Positions 12,391 to 23,805 are shown, counted from the first letter of the stretch. The stretch: 64,000 bases of DNA from Argentina anserina (GCF_933775445.1 NC_065878.1:15201395-15265394); one strand, 5' to 3'. A program made the numbers and translations. Notes: generated from the sequence alone by a model not told the origin.

Positions 12391-13113
12391 CTTCTCCTCC
12401 ATGCTTTGTCAAGTTGTAGTAGTTTGTTTTTACTTAAGCCTGACCATTTTACTTTTGGTTGCTTGTTGTCTTTGCTTGTACCCGCCTTTTCCTAGTAAAT
12501 TTAGAGAAGGCACCTGTAATAACTGAACAGACGACTCTGTGAGGCTTAAATATGATTAGAAGCACTTGCTTCTCATTCCAGTGATCATATGTTGGATCCG
12601 TGATATCTATCACCATATTGGAGGTGGCCAAAGCAGATTTGTCATTAGACTAAAGCTACCTCGTTGGTAGTCTACAACACTGATCCTTTTATATTCAATC
12701 CACAATTTTATGTCATTCTCTTTTTACCACCCTCATTATCTAAGATTATACGCATCACTCATTCGAAGTCTGTTAAGAGATAGAAGCCAATGAACATAAG
12801 CAGAGGTGGCCAGATTTGCCGAATAGGCACAAGGAGACTTCCCAGCAAATGGCACGAGATGGTCTTGAGAACCCGCTAGGAAAGAATATCTAGTTAAAAG
12901 AAGTACCCACTTCCATCATACACATTGACATAGAAATGTCAAATTTTTATTTCAAAGTTGAAGTATGGGAATTACAGGACTAACAAACAATCGTAAAAAG
13001 ACCACCTATTTTACATTACAGGATACAAAAGCCTCTTACAGTGGAGATATAGGACCACAATAAAATGATGGCTAACATAAATATGCTTGAGGTTTGCAAC
13101 CAATAATAGGGAT
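12391..13113. other. 3' untranslated regions of two convergent genes
   Basis: Lies between the stop codons of the BTB gene (+) and the CURT1A gene (-). No additional coding region or repeat is seen; it presumably holds both 3' UTRs and polyadenylation signals. Confidence 0.5.
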
Positions 13114-16100
13114 CTATTCGGTTCCAGCAATCTTCTTCTTCAAGGATTCAATGTCAGTAGCTAGTTCTTTTCTGCTCGACTGATAATAGAAACAGAATAT
13201 GCAATTGTTAGAATCATTTGGTCTACATGCCAGTTAACGTGGTGCAGTTCTTAAAGTTGTTAAAAATCATGAGCCAGGCCTCATCTTATAGAAAATAACG
13301 ACATGCATTTTCTATTTGGGAGTTTGAAACTTGCCTTGAAGAGTAGGTATCGGTAGACGAACCACCCAGTGTATCCTAGACCTACCAACTCCAAGACCTT
13401 TGGAAGCTGAGGAAGCAGAGAATAATATCAATTCAGAGTGGGCTTGATTTAATAAGAGTAACAAATACAGAGATTGAAAAAATCGATAATGTCAAATCAA
13501 ATGGCATCCATCATTTCTAGAATGAGAACATTCAAGAATCTAAAGCTATGCACTTTCAAGAAATATATTACCAGTGGCACTGAATTGACAGCACCAACAA
13601 CTGTCGAAGACAACCACACAGCAACAATTGCTCCACCTCCATACAGAAGTACTGTCGACTTGTTTTCAACTGCATCCCACTGATGAGGAGAACATAAAGT
13701 TTATCATTAGTAAACCAATCATCATTGCCTTAGGCAGCAAAACATAAAAAAACAAAGAGGTTTCATGCAAATGTAAACAAGTTATTTGTTACCTTCTCCT
13801 TCAAGTCTGATATCAGTTCACTAGTGTCAGCAGAAGTGGATGTCTCTTCCGAAGATGATGCTCTGATCTGAAGGGAACGCCTCCTGGAGTCTGAAACATC
13901 AACATACTCACTTGAGCTCTAGTTTCAACTCATTTGATGCAGTTCATATAAAAACGAAACAATTAGAAAAATGAGAATTTAATTCTAAAGTATTAAATAT
14001 ATTAAAAGACAATCTTTTTCAGAAGTCAATACTCATGAGCTGAACTGAGGAGCGGTAGAAACAACCAAATGAACCAAGAGATCGAAACTAACAGAGTGGA
14101 TTGCCCACCAATAGTCCCGATCTTAAAATTATCATCTTCAGGTATAAGCATTTTAATACATGCAGGTGCTGCAGAGTTGTGACAATCAACAAGCAGAGTC
14201 CATTACCAACTGCTGCTTTTTCATAGTACAGGGGACTTAAGTTCTAACTTTTTCGACAACATTACAGAAACATGGTACGCATCAATACAACTTGTTTGCC
14301 TTACTGCCCTAGCACCATTATCCCCTCAGAACTATGAACACTCTGATATTAATGTGCAATTTAAAGATATTGCTCTCGAGTTCATGATGCAAGACCACCT
14401 TTACTGTCTGTTGAAACCGAACAGTAAGTTAAAGATGAAGTCTTGCAGGCACATTACAAAGTATTGAGCTTGATGACCACAAATTCAGGAACAGACATGC
14501 ATCATTCTAACTATGCCTTCATTTCCGTCTATTAATTAGCATCCACAAAATTCCGCTTTTCTATGCCCCTCTCATATAACATATACGACATTCCCATATA
14601 GAATTACACATTCACTGTTGGAGTTAGTGGAGTTTAGTGGTTGGAGTTAGTGGAAATTAGTGGAATAGTTGGTGTGAATTAGTGGAAATTAGTAGGTAGA
14701 ATAGTGCTAGAATTAGCCTATATAAAGAAGTGTAATGTGTTAATACAATCATCTATCAATACATTCATACCATTTCTAGTTGGTATCAGAGCCTCTTTGT
14801 GCTCTGTTTTTCTCCTGTTTTTTTTTTCTTCCCGTTTTTATCCTTCTTTTTCCGGCCGGTTATCACCTCCGCTGCGTCATTGCCTCACCGCTGCTCTCCG
14901 GCCCTCTCTGACATCGCCGCTGCCTTCCCGACGTCGCCGCCTGCTGCTCCGGCACCGCTGCCTTCCCAACGTCGCCGCCTGCCTTCCCGGAGCTGCCGCT
15001 GCTGCTGTCTCGCTCTTGCCGCTGCTGCTGTCTCGCTCCTGCTCCCGCCGGACATCGCCGCTCCACGCCAGACGTCGCAGCTCCTCGCCGGACGTCGCCG
15101 ATCACAGCCTCGCTGATCCTCCTCCCCGAGGATTCTTGGGTATTCGACCTGTTTTTTAGCCCAACCCAGCACAGTTAAGTGCGACCCGGCCCAGACCAGC
15201 TTTGTCCGACCCGGCCCAGCCCAGTTCACTCCGACCCGGTTCGCCTGACCCGACCCGGTTCGCCTGACCCGACCCGGTTCGCCTGACCTGACCCGGTTCG
15301 CCTGACCCGACCCGGTTCTCCTGACCCGACCCATCAGTGCATCTTCACCGACAGTTCCAGTGCACCGGCGGCAGATTCTTCTCTATTCTTTGCCTCATCT
15401 ACACTTTTTCATTTTCCATGGGTTCTGGACACGAAGCTGATGGTTCTCAGACCTCTGATATTCCGACATTCGAAGTATCTGTGAAGGGTTCTGACAGTGG
15501 TTCATTTGGGGGCGCCAAACTAAACGGCACCAATTTCCGTAAATGGAAGCGACTCATGACTGCTCATCTTCGCGGCATGCATAAAATGAGACATGTCACC
15601 GGCGTCACTAAGGCTCCTAGTCCTACGGATATTGTTGCCTACACTAAATGGGATGATGACGATGGTCTTGTCATGTCTGTCTTGTGGAAAGCTATGAATG
15701 ATGAGATAATTGATCTGGTGGAGGCTTGTCCCACTGCACAGGCCATATGGGAGACACTAGCCGGCTTATATACTAATGACTCTGATTTCATACAGGTTCA
15801 TGAGTTAATGTGCACAGCTTTAGCCATTCACCAGGATGGGCAACCGGTGGCGCACTATTTCACCAAACTGAAGAATATTTGGGCTGAGATTGATGTGAAA
15901 CGACCTTGCATGATTACAAATCAAGAGGATATTGTTTGGTACCAAAAGGAGAAGGAGCTTGAACGAGTTCACCATTTTCTAAAAGGTCTTGATGCCAAAC
16001 ATACTAGTGCGAAAGGCAAACTGCTCCGAATGACCGAACCACCTAGCATACTCACAGCTTTCACCTATATTCGAAAGGATGAGTCTCAGCAGGAGAGTAT

Positions 16101-19100
16101 TCCTCAGGCTCCGGCTGTCGTTTCCAGTCTCACTGTTCATGCTCGTTCTCCAGCACCACCCCTTCTGCAAGCCACCTCTGCTCCCTTTCATCGACAAGGA
16201 CCACCACCAGGCTTCGGGAATCAGCCCCGCCCTCCTTGCTCCTTTTGTCATGATACCAACCATGCTCGTGCGACATGTTGGAAATTGTATCCACACCTTC
16301 GGCCTAAACGGCTTAATCATCGTCCACAGCCAAAGGCCGCTCTTCAATTAGTTCCTGAACCAGTTATCTATGGTGTGGTTGGGCATGATCATCATACTAC
16401 TGGAGGAGCACCTACGGCCTCCATCGTTGGTCGTGGTCAAATTGGTATGACATTCAATATTTCTCACTCTGTTAGTTTTGATACATGGATTATTGATTCT
16501 GGTGCATCTGATCATATGACTTATGAAAAATCTTATTTTACCGTATTGTCCCCTCCACCTGTACCCTATGTTACTAATGCTAATGGTGAGGCATTCCCGG
16601 TATTAGGGACAGGGTCCGTTCGTATTACTCCCACCATAGAACTTCATAATGTACTCTATGTCCCCGCTTTATCACATCATTTGATATCTGTTCCCCAATT
16701 GAACGCTGACGCCCAGTGCTCTGTGACCTTTTTTCCTATGTATGTGATATTTCAGGATCTTCTCACCGGACGGGTAATTGGTCGGGGGTATCTGAGGGGC
16801 CGGTTGTTTCATCTGGATCTGACATACGCTGGGGAAAAACCAGGGGGCCAGTCTCGGACCGCTTTACTCTCCACTTCTGACAAGCTAAGTGAAGTTTGGT
16901 TATGGCATCGTCGCTTAGGGCATCCATCTTTTAGTGTTATGAAAACATCCATGCCTTCTTTGTTTATTAGTGTGAACGAGTCTCTGTTATGTTGTGAGAC
17001 CTGTGTTTTGGGCAAGAGTCATCGATCTACTTATTCCCCTAGTACTTCTCCTAAAAGTTTTCTTCCTTTTGAATTAATTCATTCTGATGTTTGGGGACCC
17101 TCTAAAGAGTCAACTGTATCAGGAATGCGTTATTTTGTGTCTTTCATTGATGAGTGCACACGTCTTTCATGGATTATTCTTCTTAAAAATAAAGATGAGG
17201 TTTTTTCAGCTTTTCGTACCTTCCATGCCTCTGTCCGAACCCAATATAATGCCACCATTCGAGTTCTTCGTTCTGATAATGGGGGGGGAATATGTGAATC
17301 ATGTCTTTCAGGAGTTCTTTAACACACACGGAATTGTTCATCAAACAACGTGTCCTTACACACTTGAGCAAAATGGGGTTTCTGAAAGAAAAAATCGTCA
17401 TTTACTTGATATGGCTCGATGTATTCTTTTTAGTGCCCACATGCCTAAATACCTTTGGGGTGATGCTGTCATTACTTCCGCCCACCTCATTAATCGTCTT
17501 CCATCTCGTGTTCTTCAAGGGAAAGTTCCCTATGAGGTGCTTGCATCTCATGTCTCATTACCTTCTTTTCATAATCTTCCTGCTCGTGTTTTTGGTTGTG
17601 TCGCTTTTGTTCATCTTCCACAACATCAGCGTTCTAAGTTGGATGCCCGGACAGTTAAATGTGTGTTTGTTGGGTACGGAAGCCATCAGAAAGGGTACCG
17701 GTGCTATCATCCTCCTACTCGAAAGTACTATGTCACTATGGATGTTACCTTTTTTGAGGACATGAGTTACTTTTCCTCTTCTGATACTGCTCTTCAGGAG
17801 GGGAATTCCTATTTTGAAGAGTTGTATCATGGAGAGGGGGAGACAAATGAGCCAGTCGATATGGTAACAAGTTCCGTTGAGATTACCAAGGTGTCAGCCA
17901 CACAGGCACCACCAGAGGTCGTCACTCAAGAGATTCAGGCATTAGAAGCTGACAACACAACTGCCCCACATGTATCCCATACTACTGTTTATACCCCTGA
18001 CCAAAGCTCTCCTGGTACAGAAGATCACTCATCTGAGGTTAGTCATTCTATTGAGGCTAATAGTAGACAATATGTTTTGCCAAATAGGTCTACTCGAGGT
18101 CAACCCACAAAAAAATATGAACCTACCCTTCAGACTAAAGCCAAGTATCCGGTGGCTAATTTTATATCTACCAAAAGATTATCTAAGTCATATGAGTCAT
18201 TCGTGAATCAAATATCTACTGTATCAGTACCTAACAAAGTGCAGGATGCATTGGGAGATCCAAAATGGAGGAAAGCAATGGAGGAAGAGATGGAAGCATT
18301 ACAAAAGAACAATACTTGGGAGCTTGTACCTCCACCATATGGCAAGAAGACTGTAGGATGTCGATGGGTGTTTACAGTGAAGCACAATCCAGATGGGTCA
18401 GTAAGCCGGTATAAAGCACGCCTAGTAGCAAAGGGGTTCACCCAGACATATGGCATAGACTATGATGAGACATTTGCACCTGTTGCAAAGATAAACACTA
18501 TCCGGGTATTGCTCTCTATCGCTGCTAACTTCAACTGGCCACTTAGGCAGTTTGATGTTAAGAATGCATTCCTTCATGGAGAACTAACGGAGGAAGTATA
18601 CATGGATCTTCCACCTGGATATGTGGTCACTTCTCCAAGTAACTCTGTATGCAGATTAAGAAAGTCTTTGTATGGTCTTAAACAGTCACCGCGTGCTTGG
18701 TTTGGAAGATTCTCACAATTCATGAAGAAAATTGGCTACATACAGAGTAATTCAGACCACACATTGTTTCTCAAACACCAACAAGAGAATGTAACAGCTC
18801 TAATCATATATGTTGACGATATGGTAGTTACTGGTAATGATACTATTGAGGTGGACAGATTACAAAAACAGCTTGCCACAGAGTTTGAAATGAAGGACCT
18901 AGGTACACTCAAGTACTTCTTAGGAATTGAGGTAGCCCGGGGAAGTGATGGTATCTATCTGTGTCAGAGGAAGTACATCCTTGATCTACTAACGGAGACA
19001 GGTATGTTAGATTGCACTCCAATTGATACTCCTATTGAGCAAAACCATCGGTTAGCAGAGTACCCAGATCAAGTGCCCACTGACAAAACTCGTTATCAGA

Positions 19101-20383
19101 GGCTAGTTGGACGCCTGATTTATTTGTCACATACCAGACCAGATGTTGCGTATGCAGTAAGTATAGTGAGTCAGTTTATGCATAATCCGAGTGTGGATCA
19201 CATGGATGCTGTTGTGAGGATTTTAAGGTACTTGAAGTCAGCTCCAGGGAGAGGAGTAATGTTTTCTAATCACAACAATAGCCTCGAGATTTGTGACTTC
19301 ACAGATGCAGACTGGGCTGGAAATATTACAGATCGAAGATCCACATCAGGGTACTTTACCTTTGTTAGAGGTAATCTTGTTACATGGAAGAGTAAGAAAC
19401 AAAATGTGGTAGCACGATCTAGTGCTGAAGCAGAATACAGAGGTATGGCTCAGAGAGTGTGCGAATTGTTATGGCTTAGAAGTTTGCTACAAGATTTGGG
19501 TATTAAGCCTGAATGTGCTATGCAGCTGTACTGTGACAACAAGGCAGCCATTGATATCTCCCATAATCCGGTGCAACATGATCGTACGAAACATGTGGAG
19601 GTTGATCGTCATTTTATAAAGGAGAAGCTAGACGCGAAGATCATCAGTTTTCCTTTTGTTTCTACAGAAGAGCAACTTGCCGATATGCTCACAAAAGGAG
19701 TGTCTAAAAAGGCATTTTATGATTCACTTAGCAAGTTGGGCATGGTTGATATGTATGCACCAACTTGAGGGGGAGTGTTGGAGTTAGTGGAGTTTAGTGG
19801 TTGGAGTTAGTGGAAATTAGTGGAATAGTTGGTGTGAATTAGTGGAAATTAGTAGGTAGAATAGTGCTAGAATTAGCCTATATAAAGAAGTGTAATGTGT
19901 TAATACAATCATCTATCAATACATTCATACCATTTCTAGTTTCACAGTTATCTCAATCAAACTATTTCAGCTGTTAAAACCATCAAGAAAAGTAGCAACT
20001 AGCAAAGCCAACTTCTTGAATTCAAAATACAAATTGATAGGCTCATAAAAACCAACCTACTTAATTCTCAGACAATCCAAACCACAAAACCACTTCCCAC
20101 ATTTTTTTCTCAGCACCCAAAAACGACCAACAATAGCACAACATCTACGAACAAGTGAACAACCCAAAGAACCCAACTAGACAAAAACCTCAGCAAATAA
20201 ACACACAACCATTAAAAAAAAAAACATCAGCCTACCTGAGGAAGCTTTAACGGCAAAGCAAGATGGTGAAGAGGTAGAGATACGAGGTGGGAGGCAAGGC
20301 AAGGCGGAGCAGCGAGTGGTAGTGGAGGGTACACGTGGGATAAACACGGCGGTGGCCACCATGGAGGAGGCTGTCGCTGCCAT
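13114..20383 (-). CDS. CURT1A: CURVATURE THYLAKOID 1A, chloroplastic
   Basis: Exons on the minus strand: 20236-20383, 13793-13890, 13572-13679, 13335-13406 and 13114-13179. They join in frame to 163 codons, close to the length I recall for Arabidopsis CURT1A. Residues 1-60 are rich in Ser, Thr and Ala, as expected of a chloroplast transit peptide. The mature part has an amphipathic stretch (SELISDLKEKWD), two hydrophobic helices around LLYGGGAIVAVWLSS and LVGLGYTGWFVYRYLLF, and the basic C-terminal tail SSRKELATDIESLKKKIAG. CURT1 proteins oligomerise at grana margins and bend the thylakoid membrane. Intron 1 is 6,345 bp because a copia element (14616-19940) is inserted in it in antisense orientation. 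Intron 4 has a GC donor (AAG|GCAAGT). The coding sequence is intact. Confidence 0.93.
14616..14780 (+). repeat. 5' LTR of copia element 1
   Basis: 165 bp, beginning TGTTGGAGTTAGTGG and ending ATTTCTAGT, immediately followed by the primer-binding site. It contains a TATA box (CCTATATAAAG, about 14717-14727). Identical by eye to 19776-19940. Confidence 0.95.
14781..14792 (+). other. primer-binding site for initiator tRNA-Met
   Basis: TGGTATCAGAGC is the exact reverse complement of the 3' end of plant initiator tRNA-Met including CCA, and it abuts the 5' LTR. A gene for that tRNA lies at 62681-62752. Confidence 0.93.
15232..15332 (+). repeat. 20-bp tandem repeat, about 5 copies, in the element 1 leader
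   Basis: The unit CGACCCGGTTCGCCTGACCC repeats about five times with few mismatches, ending about 85 bp before the gag start codon. Similar CCCGGCCCAGCCCAG-type sequence precedes it. Confidence 0.85.
15418..17322 (+). CDS. copia gag-protease-integrase polyprotein, 5' frame of element 1
   Basis: The start was placed at the ATG at 15418 (context CCATGG), giving MGSGHEADGS; the frame is open further upstream but without an ATG. Residues 1-250 are a retrotransposon gag domain. A CCHC zinc knuckle follows (C274, C277, H282, C287), then the retropepsin motif DSGAS (D360), the HHCC GAG-pre-integrase segment (H497, H502 and a later Cys pair), and the start of the integrase core with catalytic D557 and D620. 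Just after D620 the eight-G run moves the frame, and it ends about 12 codons later. The rest of the integrase, with the catalytic Glu, is in the next frame. Products would assemble virus-like particles, mature the polyprotein and insert cDNA. Confidence 0.9.
   Translation: MGSGHEADGSQTSDIPTFEVSVKGSDSGSFGGAKLNGTNFRKWKRLMTAHLRGMHKMRHVTGVTKAPSPTDIVAYTKWDDDDGLVMSVLWKAMNDEIIDLVEACPTAQAIWETLAGLYTNDSDFIQVHELMCTALAIHQDGQPVAHYFTKLKNIWAEIDVKRPCMITNQEDIVWYQKEKELERVHHFLKGLDAKHTSAKGKLLRMTEPPSILTAFTYIRKDESQQESIPQAPAVVSSLTVHARSPAPPLLQATSAPFHRQGPPPGFGNQPRPPCSFCHDTNHARATCWKLYPHLRPKRLNHRPQPKAALQLVPEPVIYGVVGHDHHTTGGAPTASIVGRGQIGMTFNISHSVSFDTWIIDSGASDHMTYEKSYFTVLSPPPVPYVTNANGEAFPVLGTGSVRITPTIELHNVLYVPALSHHLISVPQLNADAQCSVTFFPMYVIFQDLLTGRVIGRGYLRGRLFHLDLTYAGEKPGGQSRTALLSTSDKLSEVWLWHRRLGHPSFSVMKTSMPSLFISVNESLLCCETCVLGKSHRSTYSPSTSPKSFLPFELIHSDVWGPSKESTVSGMRYFVSFIDECTRLSWIILLKNKDEVFSAFRTFHASVRTQYNATIRVLRSDNGGGICESCLSGVL
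17289..19768 (+). CDS. copia integrase C-terminus, reverse transcriptase and RNase H, 3' frame of element 1
   Basis: Open in a different frame from the upstream gag frame; the overlapping open frame extends back to 17087 but is meaningful only after the G run at 17281-17288. It reads through the rest of the integrase core (catalytic Glu in VSERKN), a variable linker, the copia reverse transcriptase (WELVPPPYGKK, GCRWVFTVK, YKARLVAKGF and the catalytic YVDD near 18808-18819), and an RNase H domain ending near WLRSLLQDLG, CDNKAAIDISHNP and LADMLTKG. There is no internal stop up to 19768. Expression would need a +1 ribosomal shift or slippage at the G run, or the element is defective and moves only with help. 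Confidence 0.9.
19762..19775 (+). other. polypurine tract of element 1
   Basis: AACTTGAGGGGGAG lies directly before the 3' LTR and overlaps the end of the pol frame, as is usual in plant copia elements. It primes plus-strand DNA synthesis. Confidence 0.85.
19776..19940 (+). repeat. 3' LTR of copia element 1
   Basis: 165 bp, identical by eye to 14616-14780, followed by the target duplication TTCAC. Confidence 0.95.
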
Positions 20384-20455
20384 GAGATTGAGCTAAGACT
20401 TCAGTGAGAGATAGATAGAGAGAGTCGTGTCCTCAGCTGCCCTTTGCTTTGTTTG

Positions 20456-20458
<3 letters not shown>

Positions 20459-20503
<45 letters not shown>
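20459..20503. repeat. (CT)n microsatellite upstream of CURT1A
   Basis: A pure CT run of about 45 bp, 75-120 bp upstream of the CURT1A start codon; on the gene's own strand it reads (GA)n. It probably lies in the leader or core promoter. Confidence 0.85.
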
Positions 20504-20506
<3 letters not shown>

Positions 20507-21210
20507 GGGTGTGATTTGTTATCCTTTTTCTGAACTCATTGGAGAGCTCAACACGTGGAAGAAATTTGCTTTCTCATTGGATTACTCTCTATCGGAAATC
20601 CACGTATGAGGTCCTCTGTTTTTTCAAAAAAATTAAAATGATCATCTTGCATTTTGGAATCTCAACTAGCAAGCATGATTCTTAGAAATAGTACGATACA
20701 AAACTGTGTTACTACTTAGTACATACACTACTGTATGAATGTATGGTACATTAATTCTGTACCGGTTGGTTCCGAGATTGGGGGCTTTATAATATTTCAT
20801 GTTTATACACCCTATGTGTTATGTTTTTTTCAAGTCAGATGGTTGTAATCTTTTAGTGACATAATGAAATTCATTGCCACAGTTTTTAAATCTAGAAGCA
20901 GTAACATAGTGGAAAAACTGATATTATTGTAATATTGTTTGGAATGAGCCTTGTTTTTTTTTTTTGAATGTCACCATAATCAGAGTAGATTATAGAGGAT
21001 ATTATCCAACAGTTCCAAGTTAGAATTATGTGCTCTTAACTGAGATTTCAGTCTAGTGACTCTTAATGTTTTTTTTTAAAATAAAGTAACGATTCTTAAT
21101 GCTGATTATTTTTAATACAAGGAGCATAACTAGACTTAGTGAATTGAAGCTACTAAAATACTTCACATTCCTCATGGGTTTCTCTGGAATAGTAGTCAGC
21201 AGCCTTCTCC
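20504..21210. other. intergenic DNA, CURT1A promoter side
   Basis: No coding region or repeat recognised apart from homopolymer T runs. It likely contains the CURT1A promoter. Confidence 0.45.
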
Positions 21211-21218
21211 CCCGCACC

Positions 21219-21655
21219 TGGTGGCGTAACCAAAACATAATTTAGGAGGATTAGAGTTCAAAAGTAAATATAATGTAACAATTGGAGAATCTTTACCGAC
21301 TCTAAATTAGTAAGAGTTACATGGGAAGAATAATTCATTCGCATAAAAACGAAATAAACTTTCATATTAATTAATTGCTGAAAAAATTACATTATCAATT
21401 TACATACGTGTATATATGAAATATTATAGATTTATTGATAAGTTATGATAAAAAATCTTAAAAATTGTGTGGATATTGAAGAATTAGGACAAAATTACTT
21501 AATTATAGAACTGTCAGGAGGGTCAAAATCCACACTAAAATCAGTAAAATGCAATGATGAAGTGCTAATATCTAATATTTCAACTAATCATGCTAAAGTT
21601 TAAAAATTGAGGAGGGTCATTTGACCCCTCTAGCCCTAGTGTGGCTAGGCCAATG
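21219..21655. mobile_element. hAT-like MITE, 437 bp
   Basis: The left end TGGTGGCGTAACCA and the reverse complement of the right end (CATTGGCCTAGCCACA) both resemble a hAT-type end CAGTGGCGTAGCCA. Flanking 8-mers CCCGCACC (21211-21218) and CCCTCACC (21656-21663) match at 7 of 8 positions, as an aged 8-bp target duplication would. It is AT-rich and non-coding. Confidence 0.65.
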
Positions 21656-22414
21656 CCCTCACCTCCTCTATCATTTCATCCATCGACTCAATCAGTATCC
21701 CTTGGTACGGTTCATCACCTGAAGATCCTTACAGAGGTACAGCGCCCGCAGCCCCGCCTGATTTGCTCGACCACCTGATGTCAATTAATGACATAAATAT
21801 ATTTAGCACAAGGATTCTGGCTAGCGGATGCGATCGATCATTTGGTGGTATGATGCAAATCGGTGGGAGTTTTTTGTGATTCCGGCATCCGCGAGTCCTT
21901 AATTACCAGCTTCGGATTCGTCAAAGGCTTTTAGCTAGCTGCTGGAGCCTGGAGATCGAAAAAAGTTGTTGTGACGTTGCTGCTGCCTGCTGGAATAATC
22001 GGATGCCATTTTCTTGTTACAGTACTTAAACACGCACGTACTTAGTCGTTGAAGATTTGCTGATCAAATGAATTCGAATGCATAATGTTTTAGCATGCAG
22101 TGGCTACAAAGTTATAAACAGATGTATAGGATGTACGTGTTATTATTTCGACCTGAACTTGCAATATAAGCGTACGTACGTGGACCTTCATTTAAAATTT
22201 CTTACCCAAATGATCTATCAAATCAATTGGAAATGGCGATTCTGAGGCCAATCATGCAATTAGTTATCAATTAGATATTCATGTTAATTATGTTAGCAAA
22301 CCTAAATTTATATTTGCATTTAGATAGAGAATGACCTGATAATCTCCTTGGTCTCATCACCTCAGGTACATACATATACACACATATGATGGAGAACGTA
22401 CGTAGGTGGGTATT

Positions 22415-22608
22415 GTAATTGCTTGTTATATAGCAATATGATTTGCTTTCATTCTGCAAACAGAAGTTTGTAGTTCATTCGTTTAAGTACTCTTCTCAGG
22501 GGCGGATCCATGTAATTGCTTGTTATATAGCAATATGGTTTGCTTTCATTCTGCAAACAGAAGTATGTAGTTCATTCATTTAAGTACTCTTCTCAGGGGC
22601 GGATTCAT
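22415..22608. repeat. 97-bp tandem duplication
   Basis: Two adjacent copies (22415-22511 and 22512-22608) differ at only a few positions. Each ends in CAGGGGCGGAT(C/T)CATG, which looks like a hAT terminal inverted repeat. No matching opposite end was found nearby. Confidence 0.85.
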
Positions 22609-23700
22609 GTGTGGGCAAGCTGGGTTTAAGAGGCTGGACATATTACATAAAGTTTTTCCGGAGAAAAGGTGATGAAGAAGGGCATAATTCGGCAAAGCTG
22701 AAGGTTAAAGACTACTGCACAATGGTGCTACTTTTGATTTTTTTTTCGCTTTCTTCTTTAAAAAACAGCATCTCACTTAAAAAATTGACACTATCATTAC
22801 AAAAAAAAAACTTCTCATTTTCTCAAACGAATGATGTCGAGTCATTCTCCAAATTTTCAAAAATATGACGCATGACTATCTATAAATAACACATACAATG
22901 AAAATTAGCTAGTTTAGCTAGCACGAAAGCTTCATTCTCTTTCCTCTTCCAAACCATCCTCAGCTTCTTCTCTCTTTCCCAGACCTAAGACCCCAATTCC
23001 AAAACACAATACATCTTCCTCAATTTTTCTTCTCTCCTGCAAAGGCAAAAGCCCTTAAGCCCCTTAATTATTCAAGTAAGTATTGAATCAATACACTTTA
23101 TTTGAATCAAATCTATTAATATCGTCATTCTTTCATTTTTTTTCTGATTTGTTCATTCATTGTTTAATGAACCAAGAGTTATTTGAATGTTTGATTATCA
23201 GGTTACTTGTTGCCTCAGTGCCTCATTGATCGAATGATTTATGAGTTTAATTAATTTGATTGAATTGGTTGAATTTAGACTTATAGTTTAGATGTACAAT
23301 ATTAGATGAAACCCTAAATTGATATGATCAATAGCAACTATTTGATTATTGATCTTTTGATTTGATTTATTATGTAAGGACTTTACCCTTTATAGATCAT
23401 ATTGATATTGGTTTAATGAATCGATGAATCTCATAGACTATCTTTTTGAGCAAATATATTATATGGATCAATATAATTTCTCCAAAGTAATAGAGATGTA
23501 ATATATCTGTTAACAATTGCATAACCCCCATATTAACCTTAATTAACTACGTTCATTACTCAACCTATTCTTTAGAAAAATTAAAGTTTAGAAGTGATAT
23601 ACACCCTCCTATGCAAAAGAGAATGATATATAAAATGGAAACCTAGATTAGCTTATCATGATTCACTTTGAAGATAAAATACATTGTGGTGATACATATA
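22609..23700. other. intergenic DNA, no gene seen
   Basis: AT-rich. A pyrimidine-rich stretch at 22930-23050 looks like a plant transcribed leader, but no coding exon follows it. Confidence 0.45.
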
Positions 23701-23805
23701 TGATATGAGCATTTTGTGCGACGTTCGTAACATGTTTTTACCATCATTTGTACTTTACTTAGCCCTTATTGTTATATTATTGAGTTACTGAGTCGTAGTA
23801 AGAGT
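23701..23805 (+). repeat. inverted 5'-end fragment of the gypsy LTR
   Basis: Begins TGATATGAGCATTTTGTGCG and runs through TTAGCCCTTATTG and AGTCGTAGTAAGAGTCTTG, matching the start of the LTR copies. It then switches at about 23806 into the reverse complement of the LTR's distal half. Confidence 0.7.

Larger units (their letters stand above)
14616..19940 (+). mobile_element. Ty1/copia LTR retrotransposon, element 1 (recent insertion)
   Basis: A structurally complete element of 5,325 bp: LTR 14616-14780, primer-binding site 14781-14792, GC-rich leader, gag-protease-integrase frame, integrase-RT-RNase H frame, polypurine tract and LTR 19776-19940. The 5-bp target duplication TTCAC is exact (14611-14615 and 19941-19945). 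The two LTRs are identical by eye over 165 bp, so the insertion is young. Domain order PR-IN-RT-RH is that of Pseudoviridae (copia). The one evident defect is an 8-G run at 17281-17288 that shifts the frame inside the integrase core. It lies in intron 1 of CURT1A, opposite to the gene's direction. Confidence 0.95.

Noticed and set aside
14863..15334. Long GC-rich frames on both strands upstream of copia gag
   Set aside because: They are the non-coding leader and its 20-bp tandem array; composition is repetitive and no domain is seen.
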